NCBI RefSeq assembly: GCF_014640255.1
Contig: NZ_BMGP01000001.1
Span: 558,001-622,000, forward strand
Length of the DNA: 64,000 nucleotides
From: Subtercola lobariae
GTDB lineage: Bacteria; Actinomycetota; Actinomycetes; Actinomycetales; Microbacteriaceae
Reading direction: 5' to 3'
Shown: in pieces, positions 27,165 to 34,033 of the stretch
How positions within the stretch are numbered: position 1 is the first letter of the stretch
Layout: the number at the start of each line of letters is the position of its first letter
Notes under the pieces: generated by a model
What the model was told of the DNA's origin: nothing
Database searches by the model: none
What the model saw: only the letters and a program-made list of their open reading frames with translations
Program-made: the position numbers and the translations under genes

Positions 27165-28664
27165 GTGTCTACTTTGAGCGATCTCGTGTTGGCGCAGGGC
27201 AATTCCACTGAGGCTGATATCGAGTGGCTGCACCTGCTCGTCGGTGACTGGCAGCTTCTCGCCGACTTGGCCTTCGCCGATATCGTGCTCTGGGTGCCGT
27301 CGAGCGATGGCAGTTTCGTTGCCGTGGCGCACGCCCGGCCATCCAGCTCGGCCACGCTCTTCTACCGCGACTTCGTCGGTCAGGCCGTCAAAGCAGAGTG
27401 GCGTAAACAGGTCACTGATGCGTTTCAGAGCGCGAAGATCGTCGACACCGCCGCGCCTGACTGGTACGAAGAGACGCCCACGAGAGTGCGAGCGGTTCCG
27501 GTCTTGCGGCGCCTCAGCCAAAGCGACACGAAGACCACCGAAACGCCCATTGCCGTCGTGACGAGGCACACGAACCTCAGCGAGGCACGCACGCCGAGCC
27601 GCCAAGAGCTGACCTTCAACGAGTGCGCGAACGACCTCTTCGCCATGATCGCCGCCGGCGATTTTCCTGATCTGGGTGCTCCGACCGGGCCGCGGCGCGG
27701 CGCACCCCGGGCATCCGATGGTCTCATTCGGCTCGATGCCGACGGAACCGTCACGTTTGCCAGCCCCAACGGCCTGTCGGCTTTCAACCGAATGGGTTTC
27801 GGCGAAGAACTCGAGGGTCAGTCGTTGGCCGAAGTCACCACGCAGCTTCTGAACGGAACGCTCGTCGTCGACGAATCTCTGCCGCTGGTCGTCACCGGCC
27901 GGGCGCCATGGCGCACCGATGTCGAGGCGAAGGGCGTTACCGTCTCGCTGCGCGCGATTCCGCTGCGCACCAGAGGTCAGCGGTTCGGCGCCATTGTGCT
28001 CTGCCGCGACGTCACCGAGCTGCGGCACGACGAACGTGAGCTCATCACCAAAGACGCCACGATTCGCGAGATTCACCACCGTGTCAAGAACAACTTGCAG
28101 ACCGTGGCGTCGCTCTTGCGTATTCAGGCCCGCCGAACGCATTCAGACGACGCGAAGGATGCCCTGTCGCAGGCCATGCGCCGCGTCGCCGCCATCGCGG
28201 TGGTGCACGACACGCTCTCTGAGGGGCTGAGCCAGCGCGTCGATTTCGACGTGGTGTTCGAGCGGGTGCTGATGCTCGTCACCGAGGTCGCTTCGGCGCA
28301 CAACACCACCGTGCACCCGAAGTTCAGCGGCAGCTTCGGGGTGCTGCCGAGCGAATACGCCACACCGCTCGCGCTCGCTCTCACCGAGCTTGTGACGAAC
28401 GCGGTCGAGCACGGGCTGGCCGGCCAAGAGGGTCAGGTCGAGATCGTGGCGAGCCGGTCAGAAGAGACCCTGACGGTCGAGGTGCGTGACACGGGTTCAG
28501 GGTTGCCCGAAGGCAAGGTGGGCTCGGGTCTCGGAACCCAGATCGTTCGAACCCTGATCCAGGGCGAACTGGGCGGCATCATCGACTGGCACACCATGGT
28601 CGGCAGCGGCACAGTCGTGACCATCGAAATTCCGTTTCGGTGGCTGAAGAAGCGCGCAGCCTGA
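27165..28664 (+). CDS. pdtaS: Sensor histidine kinase PdtaS
   Basis: The 499-residue cytoplasmic kinase has an N-terminal GAF-like domain (about 1-165; MSTLSDLVLAQGNSTEADIE) and a PAS domain (about 185-285). A HisKA_2 domain carries IHHRVKNNLQTVASLL (His304/His305), and an HATPase domain follows (TELVTNAVEHGLAG, DTGSGLPEG, GLGTQIV). In M. tuberculosis PdtaS (Rv3220c) phosphorylates PdtaR, an ANTAR RNA-binding antiterminator, and responds to nitric oxide and copper. No pdtaR is in this window. The gene converges with whiB1 exactly as in mycobacteria. Confidence 0.9.
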   Translation: MSTLSDLVLAQGNSTEADIEWLHLLVGDWQLLADLAFADIVLWVPSSDGSFVAVAHARPSSSATLFYRDFVGQAVKAEWRKQVTDAFQSAKIVDTAAPDWYEETPTRVRAVPVLRRLSQSDTKTTETPIAVVTRHTNLSEARTPSRQELTFNECANDLFAMIAAGDFPDLGAPTGPRRGAPRASDGLIRLDADGTVTFASPNGLSAFNRMGFGEELEGQSLAEVTTQLLNGTLVVDESLPLVVTGRAPWRTDVEAKGVTVSLRAIPLRTRGQRFGAIVLCRDVTELRHDERELITKDATIREIHHRVKNNLQTVASLLRIQARRTHSDDAKDALSQAMRRVAAIAVVHDTLSEGLSQRVDFDVVFERVLMLVTEVASAHNTTVHPKFSGSFGVLPSEYATPLALALTELVTNAVEHGLAGQEGQVEIVASRSEETLTVEVRDTGSGLPEGKVGSGLGTQIVRTLIQGELGGIIDWHTMVGSGTVVTIEIPFRWLKKRAA

Positions 28665-28706
28665 GCCGAACGAGGGTTGGTTCGAGGCGCTGACGAGCGC
28701 GAGCGG

Positions 28707-28955
28707 CTAGGAAGCGCGGCGAGCGCGAGCCGCACGACGCTTGAGGGCACGGCGCTCGTCTTCGCTGAGGCCACCCCACACGCCGCTGTCTTGCCCGGTT
28801 TCGAGTGCGTATTGCAGACAGATCTCTGTCACCGAGCAGCGCGCACACACAGCTTTAGCCTTGTCGATCTGGTCGACGGCGGGGCCGGTGTTGCCTACGG
28901 GAAAAAACAGTTCAGGGTCTGCGGTCAAGCAAGCGGCTTTGTCGCGCCAATCCAT
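28707..28955 (-). CDS. whiB1: WhiB-family transcription factor WhiB1
   Basis: The 82-residue protein has cluster cysteines at Cys9, Cys37, Cys40 and Cys46, the GVWGG turn, and a basic C-terminus (RRALKRRAARARRAS). Spacing and length are those of WhiB1, a 4Fe-4S protein that binds the primary sigma factor and reacts with nitric oxide. AAGGAG lies about 8 nt before the ATG. The convergent neighbour is pdtaS, also linked to nitric oxide, which repeats the Rv3219/Rv3220c arrangement. The last codons contain a GCGAGCGCGAG repeat that continues into the intergenic region. Confidence 0.95.
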   Translation of the reverse strand: MDWRDKAACLTADPELFFPVGNTGPAVDQIDKAKAVCARCSVTEICLQYALETGQDSGVWGGLSEDERRALKRRAARARRAS

Positions 28956-29181
28956 CGGGGGTACTCCTTGGTGTTGCGGGTGCTTCGGTCGAGAGACCTC
29001 AGTTCGGGTATGTTCGACCGCTTTACGCTTGTGTTGGACTGCACTTCACGCGCCGTCAGCACAGCGAAAACGGGTGTAACCCGCTGTGCGTTCAGCCCGA
29101 CGAACGCACTCAAATGAACGCGTCAGCGTATAGACCAGCAATGGGTGCTTGGGATTAATCTCACGTCGCACCCCCACGACA
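28956..29181. other. Intergenic region upstream of whiB1
   Basis: This part of the 303-bp gap between divergent whiB1 and the membrane protein gene at 29259 must hold the whiB1 promoter and a leader. A TATACG/TACGCT block on the minus strand near 29130 is a possible -10, but no confident -35 is seen. ACGGGTGTAACCCG near 29072 is a small palindrome. I see no gene. Confidence 0.4.
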
Positions 29182-29211
29182 TTGTGAGCAACAATCGACC
29201 TCAAATATGGT
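29181..29211 (+). promoter_or_regulatory. Promoter with lac-operator-like palindrome
   Basis: TTGTGA (29182-29187) and TATGGT (29206-29211) are spaced by 18 bp and form a plausible promoter for the membrane protein gene at 29259. ATTGT-GAGCA-ACAAT (29181-29195) is a palindrome over the -35 and resembles a LacI-family half-site pair. Confidence 0.5.
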
Positions 29212-29258
29212 CGCATACTGGTAGTGGCAAATCAAGGGTTTTCTGAAGGTACGGAGCT

Positions 29259-29699
29259 ATGGACGATCACTCAGAAACGCAGAATTCCGCCGAATCCGGG
29301 CGATTGGATGCCCGGCAGCGCCGCCCCGTGCTGCTAATCGTTCTCGGTCTGTTACTTCTCGCGGAGTCATTCGTAGTGCTCGCTGTGGGTGCCTGGCAGA
29401 TCACGCAGCTGCTGCAGGCACCGCCCGAGATTTACTCATCGGCCATCGCGCTCATCGTGATGGTTCTCGCGGCCGGCCTCTGGGTTCTGGTGACCGCCAT
29501 CGGCGTCTTCCGTCTGCGCCCATGGACGAGGGGTTCGGCGCTCACCTGGCAGGTGCTTCAGATCATCGTGGCCATCTGCTGCTTTCAGGGCATCTTCGGC
29601 AGCCCCGACGACGGTTGGCCCCTTCTCATCGCTGGCCTCCTGGGCATCGCTCTGCTGCTGGCACCCCAAGTGGTTGCCGTCACCCGCCGCGAAATCTGA
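29259..29699 (+). CDS. Small four-helix membrane protein, unknown function
   Basis: The 146-residue protein has a hydrophilic N-terminus (1-22) and four hydrophobic helices at about 24-46, 57-80, 88-110 and 118-138. It ends with a short basic tail (AVTRREI). No catalytic or binding motif is recognised. The ATG has GGAG close by and GAAGG 9 nt upstream. It is divergent from whiB1 and convergent with bcp. Confidence 0.75.
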   Translation: MDDHSETQNSAESGRLDARQRRPVLLIVLGLLLLAESFVVLAVGAWQITQLLQAPPEIYSSAIALIVMVLAAGLWVLVTAIGVFRLRPWTRGSALTWQVLQIIVAICCFQGIFGSPDDGWPLLIAGLLGIALLLAPQVVAVTRREI

Positions 29700-29724
29700 C
29701 CCGCGCCCGCCCGCCCGCGACCAG

Positions 29725-29772
29725 TTGACGAAGAAGCACCTTTTGCTGCCGCTTAGCGGGCTTCTGCGTCAA
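29725..29772. terminator. Hairpin between convergent membrane-protein and bcp genes
   Basis: TTGACGAAGAAGC (29725-29737) pairs with GCTTCTGCGTCAA (29760-29772) with one mismatch across a 22-nt loop. It probably acts in both directions. Confidence 0.6.
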
Positions 29773-29789
29773 GTGGAGGCGATCCCGGG

Positions 29790-30272
29790 TTACGCGTCGA
29801 GTCCGAGCTTCTTTCGAAGCGATGCCACGTGTCCGGTCGCTTTCACGTTGTAGAGCGCGAGCGCGATGACCCCGTTTTCGTCGAGCACGAATGTCGACCG
29901 CAGCACGCCGGTCACGGTTTTGCCGTACAGCGACTTCTCACCGTATGCGGCGTAGGCCTTATGAACGGTGTGGTCGACGTCAGAGAGCAGCGGAAAGCTC
30001 AGACCCTGCTCCTCGGCGAACTTCGCCAGGGCTGCGGGTGCGTCTTTCGAGATGCCGAGCACCTGGTAGCCGGCGCTCTTCAGTGAATTGATGTTGTCGC
30101 GAAAGTCGCACGCTTCTTTCGTGCAGCCCGGCGTTCCGGCGGCTGGATAGAAGTAGACCACGACCTTCTGCCCGCGGTAGTCGGCCAGGCTCACGGGCTT
30201 GCCGGTGGAGTCGTCGAGCGTGAAATCGGGAGCGACAGCTCCGGCGGTCAGTCGTTCAGAAGTGTCAGTCAT
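29790..30272 (-). CDS. bcp: Thioredoxin-dependent thiol peroxidase (BCP-type peroxiredoxin)
   Basis: The 160-residue protein from the ATG at 30272 carries the peroxiredoxin core PDFTLDDSTGKPVSLADYRG and the active site TPGCTKEAC. Cys50 is peroxidatic and Cys55 is the likely resolving residue, the C-X4-C pattern of the BCP/PrxQ group. It reduces hydrogen and organic peroxides with thioredoxin in the cytoplasm. GAGGG is 5 nt upstream of the chosen ATG. An in-frame extension to 30323 adds 17 unconserved residues. tRNA-Lys is transcribed divergently just beyond. Confidence 0.92.
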   Translation of the reverse strand: MTDTSERLTAGAVAPDFTLDDSTGKPVSLADYRGQKVVVYFYPAAGTPGCTKEACDFRDNINSLKSAGYQVLGISKDAPAALAKFAEEQGLSFPLLSDVDHTVHKAYAAYGEKSLYGKTVTGVLRSTFVLDENGVIALALYNVKATGHVASLRKKLGLDA

Positions 30273-30365
30273 GAGAGCCCTCGAGGTTGTCGCGCAGCCG
30301 GTTCGCTCCGGCCATCTCCTCATGCTAATGTTTATCCTCGGCTCGGGTTATTCTCCGGGTCGCGC

Positions 30366-30438
<73 letters not shown>

Positions 30439-30638
30439 CCCCTTGTTCTGGTGTCGTCTGAAACACGAATCGCGACGATATTAATTCCACGCCGCAAAGC
30501 TCGCACAGCGACCCGAGTTTTGCTGCTACGCTCCATTCGGTGCTTGACCCGATTTACCCGATTTCGCACCGAAATGTTGCAGTTCAGCACGTGCCCAACC
30601 ATCAATTTGCACCATTTGACCGGTCGAAGGAGACCGCC

Positions 30639-30767
30639 ATGACGCAGAGCGAAATTTCTCACTCGAATGATCCACGAGCAGGCGTCAAGCGTGCTTTCAC
30701 AGCGACCGGCCTGACGATCTTGACGGCGGTGACCGCGGTGCTCGTCATCGTCGCCGTCACGCACTGA
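30639..30767 (+). CDS. 42-residue single-pass membrane peptide
   Basis: The ATG at 30639 follows GAAGGAGA with 5-nt spacing, a very good ribosome site. The peptide has a hydrophilic N-terminus (MTQSEISHSNDPRAGVKRAF) and one transmembrane helix (TGLTILTAVTAVLVIVAVTH) that ends the protein. The frame is open further upstream to 30540 but without a ribosome site. Function is unknown. It lies between tRNA-Lys and the exported protein gene. Confidence 0.6.
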   Translation: MTQSEISHSNDPRAGVKRAFTATGLTILTAVTAVLVIVAVTH

Positions 30768-30844
30768 CCTCAGCTGCGTTCACACTGAGTGACGGAACGC
30801 CGCTCGATGAGCTTTGACGAGCATGATGCCCTGATTACGGCAAT

Positions 30845-30859
30845 GTAACCATTTGTAAC
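30845..30859 (+). promoter_or_regulatory. Candidate MtrA box (GTAAC-N5-GTAAC)
   Basis: Two direct GTAAC repeats (30845-30849 and 30855-30859) are separated by CATTT. The site is centred about 50 bp upstream of the predicted transcription start at 30902, a usual activator position. MtrA of actinobacteria recognises such direct repeats, and the downstream gene encodes an exported protein, as many MtrA targets do. Confidence 0.55.
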
Positions 30860-30874
30860 CCCAACGGGTCAAAA

Positions 30875-30895
30875 ACGTGCTTTCTCACGTAAAAT
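30875..30895 (+). promoter_or_regulatory. Leaderless promoter with ACGTG-N6-CACGT palindrome
   Basis: ACGTG (30875-30879) and CACGT (30886-30890) form a palindrome that touches the -10 TAAAAT (30890-30895). The -10 is 6 nt before the GTG at 30902. No good -35 is present, which fits an activator-dependent promoter. Confidence 0.5.
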
Positions 30896-30901
30896 CGCAC
30901 G

Positions 30902-31543
30902 GTGGCATTCCTGAATGACTTGGCGCAGCGTGGAAAGCGCGTCGCGCGCGCGGTTCCCCGCGGTGTTCCGCTGGTGGCAGCCTTTGTGGTGGCCGCTGGG
31001 GGCACTGCCGCGCTCTGCGGCGTCGCTCTCGAACGCACCGCGCCGCACGAGACTTCGGCGCCGGTGTCGATCACGATCATTGCGACGCCTACCCCTACCC
31101 CTACCCCGAGCGCTGCAGCCGCTGTTGCTGCGCCTCCGGTCGCGGTGGTGAGTACGCCGGCTCCCGTCACCCCGTCGGCCGACCCCAGCGCGGGGTCGAG
31201 CGACGACTCGGGTTACTCCGACGATTCGGGCTCGTACGACTCGAACAATTCGGGTAATTCATCCGACGCTCAAGGTTCGGGATCGGGCGATTCCGAATCG
31301 GGTGCCAGCACGCCCGACAACCCCGTCGCTACCGATCCGGCCCCCGTCGATCCCGCGCCCCCTGTCGACCCGGCTCCTCCGGCTGACTCGGCGCCGCCGG
31401 TCGATTCCGGGCCGACGAGCGACCCGACCCCGCCGACAGACCCCAGCAGCCCCGACCCGAGCACGCCGCCCGATTCGTCGGCGCCCGACCCTGGTTCGTC
31501 TGCAACGCCCTCCGACGCGCCATCGGTGGTTCCTGCGCCGTAA
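30902..31543 (+). CDS. Exported or membrane-anchored Pro/Ser/Asp-rich protein
   Basis: The 213-residue protein has a basic N-terminus (KRVARAVPRG), a hydrophobic segment (about 23-43; VPLVAAFVVAAGGTAALCGV) and then only low-complexity sequence. That sequence comprises a PTPTPTPS stretch, a Ser/Asp/Gly-rich block (DDSGYSDDSGSYDSNNSGNSSD) and a long Pro/Asp/Ser region with DPAPPVDPAPPADSAPP repeats. There is no domain, LPXTG or catalytic motif. Such proteins often span the cell wall as flexible linkers. The upstream GTAAC repeats suggest MtrA control. Confidence 0.65.
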   Translation: MAFLNDLAQRGKRVARAVPRGVPLVAAFVVAAGGTAALCGVALERTAPHETSAPVSITIIATPTPTPTPSAAAAVAAPPVAVVSTPAPVTPSADPSAGSSDDSGYSDDSGSYDSNNSGNSSDAQGSGSGDSESGASTPDNPVATDPAPVDPAPPVDPAPPADSAPPVDSGPTSDPTPPTDPSSPDPSTPPDSSAPDPGSSATPSDAPSVVPAP

Positions 31544-31560
31544 GTCCAGCTCGGGTGTTC

Positions 31561-31566
31561 TAGGGT
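31561..31566 (+). promoter_or_regulatory. -10 element (TAGGGT) of a leaderless promoter for zwf
   Basis: The hexamer is 6 nt before the ATG at 31573, and no Shine-Dalgarno sequence is present. Confidence 0.5.
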
Positions 31567-31572
31567 GAGCAC

Positions 31573-32946
31573 ATGAGTCAATTGATCGGAACCCTCGTCA
31601 TTCTCGGAGCGAGCGGAGACCTTTCCGCGCGTCTGCTGCTGCCCGGATTGGCGCAGCTTCTCACGTCTGAGCCCGAGCGCAAACTCACGCTCATCGGCGC
31701 AGGCAGCGAGGCGTGGGATGACGCGAAGTGGCACGAGGTGATCACGAGCTCGTTCGCTGAAGAGAATGCTTCGGGTGCGACCGTTGCGAGCATCCTCGAG
31801 GGTTCGCACTATTTTCAGGCAGACGTGACGAAGTCGGCCGACTTGCAGAAGATTCTCGATGCCTGCGAGGGCGTGCCGGCCATCTACTTCGCGTTGCCTC
31901 CAGCCGTGGCTGCCGCCGCGTGCGCCGCGCTGCAAGAGGTGACGTTGCCTGAAGGCATCTCACTCGCCCTGGAGAAGCCGTTCGGCATTGATGAACAGAG
32001 CGCCATTGACCTCAATGCCCTTCTACTGAAGCTCGTGCCCGAAGAGCAGATTCATCGGGTCGACCACTTTCTCGGCCGGTCGACGGTGCTCAACCTCTTG
32101 GGCCTGCGCTTTGCGAACCGCATCTTCGAGCCGGTGTGGAACGCCGAACACATCGAAAAGGTCGAGATCATCTACGACGAGCAGTTGGCGCTCGAGGGCC
32201 GTGCCCGTTACTACGACACCGCGGGCGCGCTGGTCGACATGATTCAGAGTCACCTCTTGCAGGTGATGGCGGTTGTCGCCATGGAGCCGCCGTCGACTCT
32301 GCGCTCGCACGACCTGCGAGACGCGAAACAGCTCGTGCTGCGGGCGACGCGGGTGTGGCAGGGCGACGCTATCGCCAGCAGTCGTCGGGCCAGGTACACG
32401 GCCGGCGAGGTGCAAGGCCGCAACCTGCCGTCGTACGTCGACGAACAGGGCGTCGACCCCAAGCGCGAGACCGAGACGCTCGCCGAGGTGACGTTCGAAG
32501 TGAATACCTGGCGGTGGGCCGGCATTCCGTTCACCTTGCGTTCGGGCAAGGCGCTCGCCGAACGCCGGCGTGAAATCGTCATCACGTTCCGTGCCGCCCG
32601 GCAGCTGCCGGTGGGCCTTAAGGGGCACAACGATCCGACGGTGCTGCGAGTTTTTCTCGCACCAGACCAAATGTCGCTCGAAATCAACGTCAACGGCCCG
32701 GGTGACCCCTACGAGCTTGAGCGCATCAGCCTCGACGCCCACTTCGGCGACGGTCAGCTGCTCGCCTACCGAGAGGTTCTCGCCGGAATTCTCGATGGTG
32801 ACTCGTCACTCTCGGTTCGCGGAGACTCGGCTGTCGAGGGCTGGCGCATCGTTGCGCCTGTGGTCAAGGCGTGGCACGACGACGAGGTTCCCATCGACAG
32901 CTACCGTGCCGGCAGCGAAGGCCCCACCCTCTGGCCGCGCATCTGA
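31573..32946 (+). CDS. zwf: Glucose-6-phosphate dehydrogenase, short form
   Basis: The 457-residue enzyme oxidises glucose-6-phosphate to 6-phosphogluconolactone with NAD(P). It has the dinucleotide-binding sequence VILGASGDLSARLLLPGL, the substrate block LALEKPFG and the catalytic RVDHFLGRSTVLNLLGLRFAN with its His. The rest contains PFTLRSGKAL and ends EGPTLWPRI. It is about 50 residues shorter than the usual actinobacterial Zwf and is not in a tkt-tal-zwf-opcA operon, so it may be a second, divergent paralogue. The stop is followed by a small GACGC/GCGTC stem shared with the convergent gene. Confidence 0.88.
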   Translation: MSQLIGTLVILGASGDLSARLLLPGLAQLLTSEPERKLTLIGAGSEAWDDAKWHEVITSSFAEENASGATVASILEGSHYFQADVTKSADLQKILDACEGVPAIYFALPPAVAAAACAALQEVTLPEGISLALEKPFGIDEQSAIDLNALLLKLVPEEQIHRVDHFLGRSTVLNLLGLRFANRIFEPVWNAEHIEKVEIIYDEQLALEGRARYYDTAGALVDMIQSHLLQVMAVVAMEPPSTLRSHDLRDAKQLVLRATRVWQGDAIASSRRARYTAGEVQGRNLPSYVDEQGVDPKRETETLAEVTFEVNTWRWAGIPFTLRSGKALAERRREIVITFRAARQLPVGLKGHNDPTVLRVFLAPDQMSLEINVNGPGDPYELERISLDAHFGDGQLLAYREVLAGILDGDSSLSVRGDSAVEGWRIVAPVVKAWHDDEVPIDSYRAGSEGPTLWPRI

Positions 32947-32972
32947 CCCTTGCGACCTATCTTGACGCGCGG

Positions 32973-33464
32973 TCAGCTAGCGTCGGCCGAGGCGAGGCGC
33001 GCGGGTTCGGCGTGCGCCATTTCGCTTGCGGCGAGCTCGGCCACGGCGGCAGTCGCGTAGTCACCGCTGCTCACCACCACAGCGATCTCCACGGGCAACG
33101 GCGCAATTGGTGCAACCGGTCTATCGCGCAGAGCGGTGACAGCGGCCGCCAGCTCGGCGGGCACCGGTACGAGATCGATAGGTGCAAGCGACACCGGGGC
33201 GGGCACCGAACCTGTCGAACCGGCCGACTCATCCACGACCACTGCCTTGTGCTCGATCAAGCTCGAGACGATGTTGTGGGCCACCGATGACGCGAGCATC
33301 GTGTGAAAGATGTCGTCGTTGTCGCTCGCTTCGCGGCGCGCAATCGCGTACGAACCCAGCGGCCCGAAGTTGCTCAGCAGAGTCTGGTTGACGAGGTCGT
33401 AGAGTCGCTCAGAACTCATGACGTTCTCGCGTTCTGCCTTGGCCTTACGCCGCCAACCGATCAT
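32973..33464 (-). CDS. Hypothetical protein with Ala/Pro/Val-rich C-terminus
   Basis: The 163-residue protein starts at the ATG at 33464, with GAGAGG 8 nt upstream. Residues 1-75 look globular (SERLYDLVNQTLLSNFGPLGSYAIARREASDN), and the rest is low complexity, rich in Ala, Pro and Val. No family is recognised, and no signal peptide or membrane helix is present. The 90 bp between this start and the next leftward gene hold no gene. Confidence 0.6.
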   Translation of the reverse strand: MIGWRRKAKAERENVMSSERLYDLVNQTLLSNFGPLGSYAIARREASDNDDIFHTMLASSVAHNIVSSLIEHKAVVVDESAGSTGSVPAPVSLAPIDLVPVPAELAAAVTALRDRPVAPIAPLPVEIAVVVSSGDYATAAVAELAASEMAHAEPARLASADAS

Positions 33465-33563
33465 GACCTGCACCTCTCACGACTCGTACGTAGGTACAGT
33501 GTGCGCTCGCGCGCAGAATGAGCCGGTCAACACGCCGTAGCTCAGAGCAAAATCAGCTGCAGA

Positions 33564-33758
33564 TCAGGAGTTTTCTAGCTCGCGGGCGTCACGGTCATCC
33601 TGCAGCACGCTGCCTACCGCGAGAGCGATGGTGAGCGCCCAGCTCACCCACATGAGTGCAAGGCGCCAGTCGCGCGGGCCTTTGCGAGTGGTCTGAATCA
33701 CGGCGAATCCGCTCGCAACCGCGCCGATGATGCTGGAGTTGAAGATGAACTTGCGCAT
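33564..33758 (-). CDS. Small conserved membrane protein
   Basis: The 64-residue protein from the ATG at 33758 reads MRKFIFNSSIIGAVASGF, TTRKGPRDWRLALMWVSW and then a hydrophobic helix and an acidic tail. It has two possible membrane helices (about 5-22 and 38-55) around a basic loop. GGAAAG is 8 nt upstream. A GTG at 33767 is the alternative start. The function is unknown. A 20-codon ORF lies upstream on the same strand and could be its leader. Confidence 0.65.
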   Translation of the reverse strand: MRKFIFNSSIIGAVASGFAVIQTTRKGPRDWRLALMWVSWALTIALAVGSVLQDDRDARELENS

Positions 33759-33854
33759 AGGGGCCACTTTCCGTTTCGTTCTACGTTAGGGCATGTGGCG
33801 GCGCTAGAAATAGGGCTGCCGCAACCGGTTACTGTGAGGCAGACTGTGAAGCTT

Positions 33855-33874
33855 GGCGCTGGGTATTCAGCGCC
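33855..33874. terminator. Hairpin next to the 20-codon ORF
   Basis: GGCGCTG (33855-33861) pairs with CAGCGCC (33868-33874) around a 6-nt loop. On the plus strand it is followed by TTCTTCGCCTTCTT. On the minus strand it begins 13 nt after the stop of the 20-codon ORF and could be a terminator or attenuator before the small membrane gene. Confidence 0.5.
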
Positions 33875-33886
33875 TTCTTCGCCTTC

Positions 33887-33949
33887 TTAGACGAGCACCT
33901 CCTGAACAGGCTCGCCGCCGTAGCCCGGCAGCAGGTGCCCGTCGAACAC
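33887..33949 (-). CDS. 20-residue micro-ORF with a perfect Shine-Dalgarno sequence
   Basis: GTG at 33949 opens a 20-codon frame that ends with TAA at 33889-33887. The peptide begins MFDGHLLPGYGG and ends PVQEVLV. AAGGAGG (33960-33954) precedes the GTG by 4 nt, and an in-frame stop lies directly upstream, so no longer start is possible. It lies 128 bp before the 64-residue membrane gene on the same strand, with a hairpin in between. It is either a small protein or a leader peptide. It resembles nothing I recognise. Confidence 0.45.
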   Translation of the reverse strand: MFDGHLLPGYGGEPVQEVLV

Positions 33950-34033
33950 CCGGCCTCCTTAAGCTGAATAGCGCGTAGCACAAGGGTGACCAGCGAGTGC
34001 GCGGGCGTGGCTGGTACCGTGGATGCATCGCCC

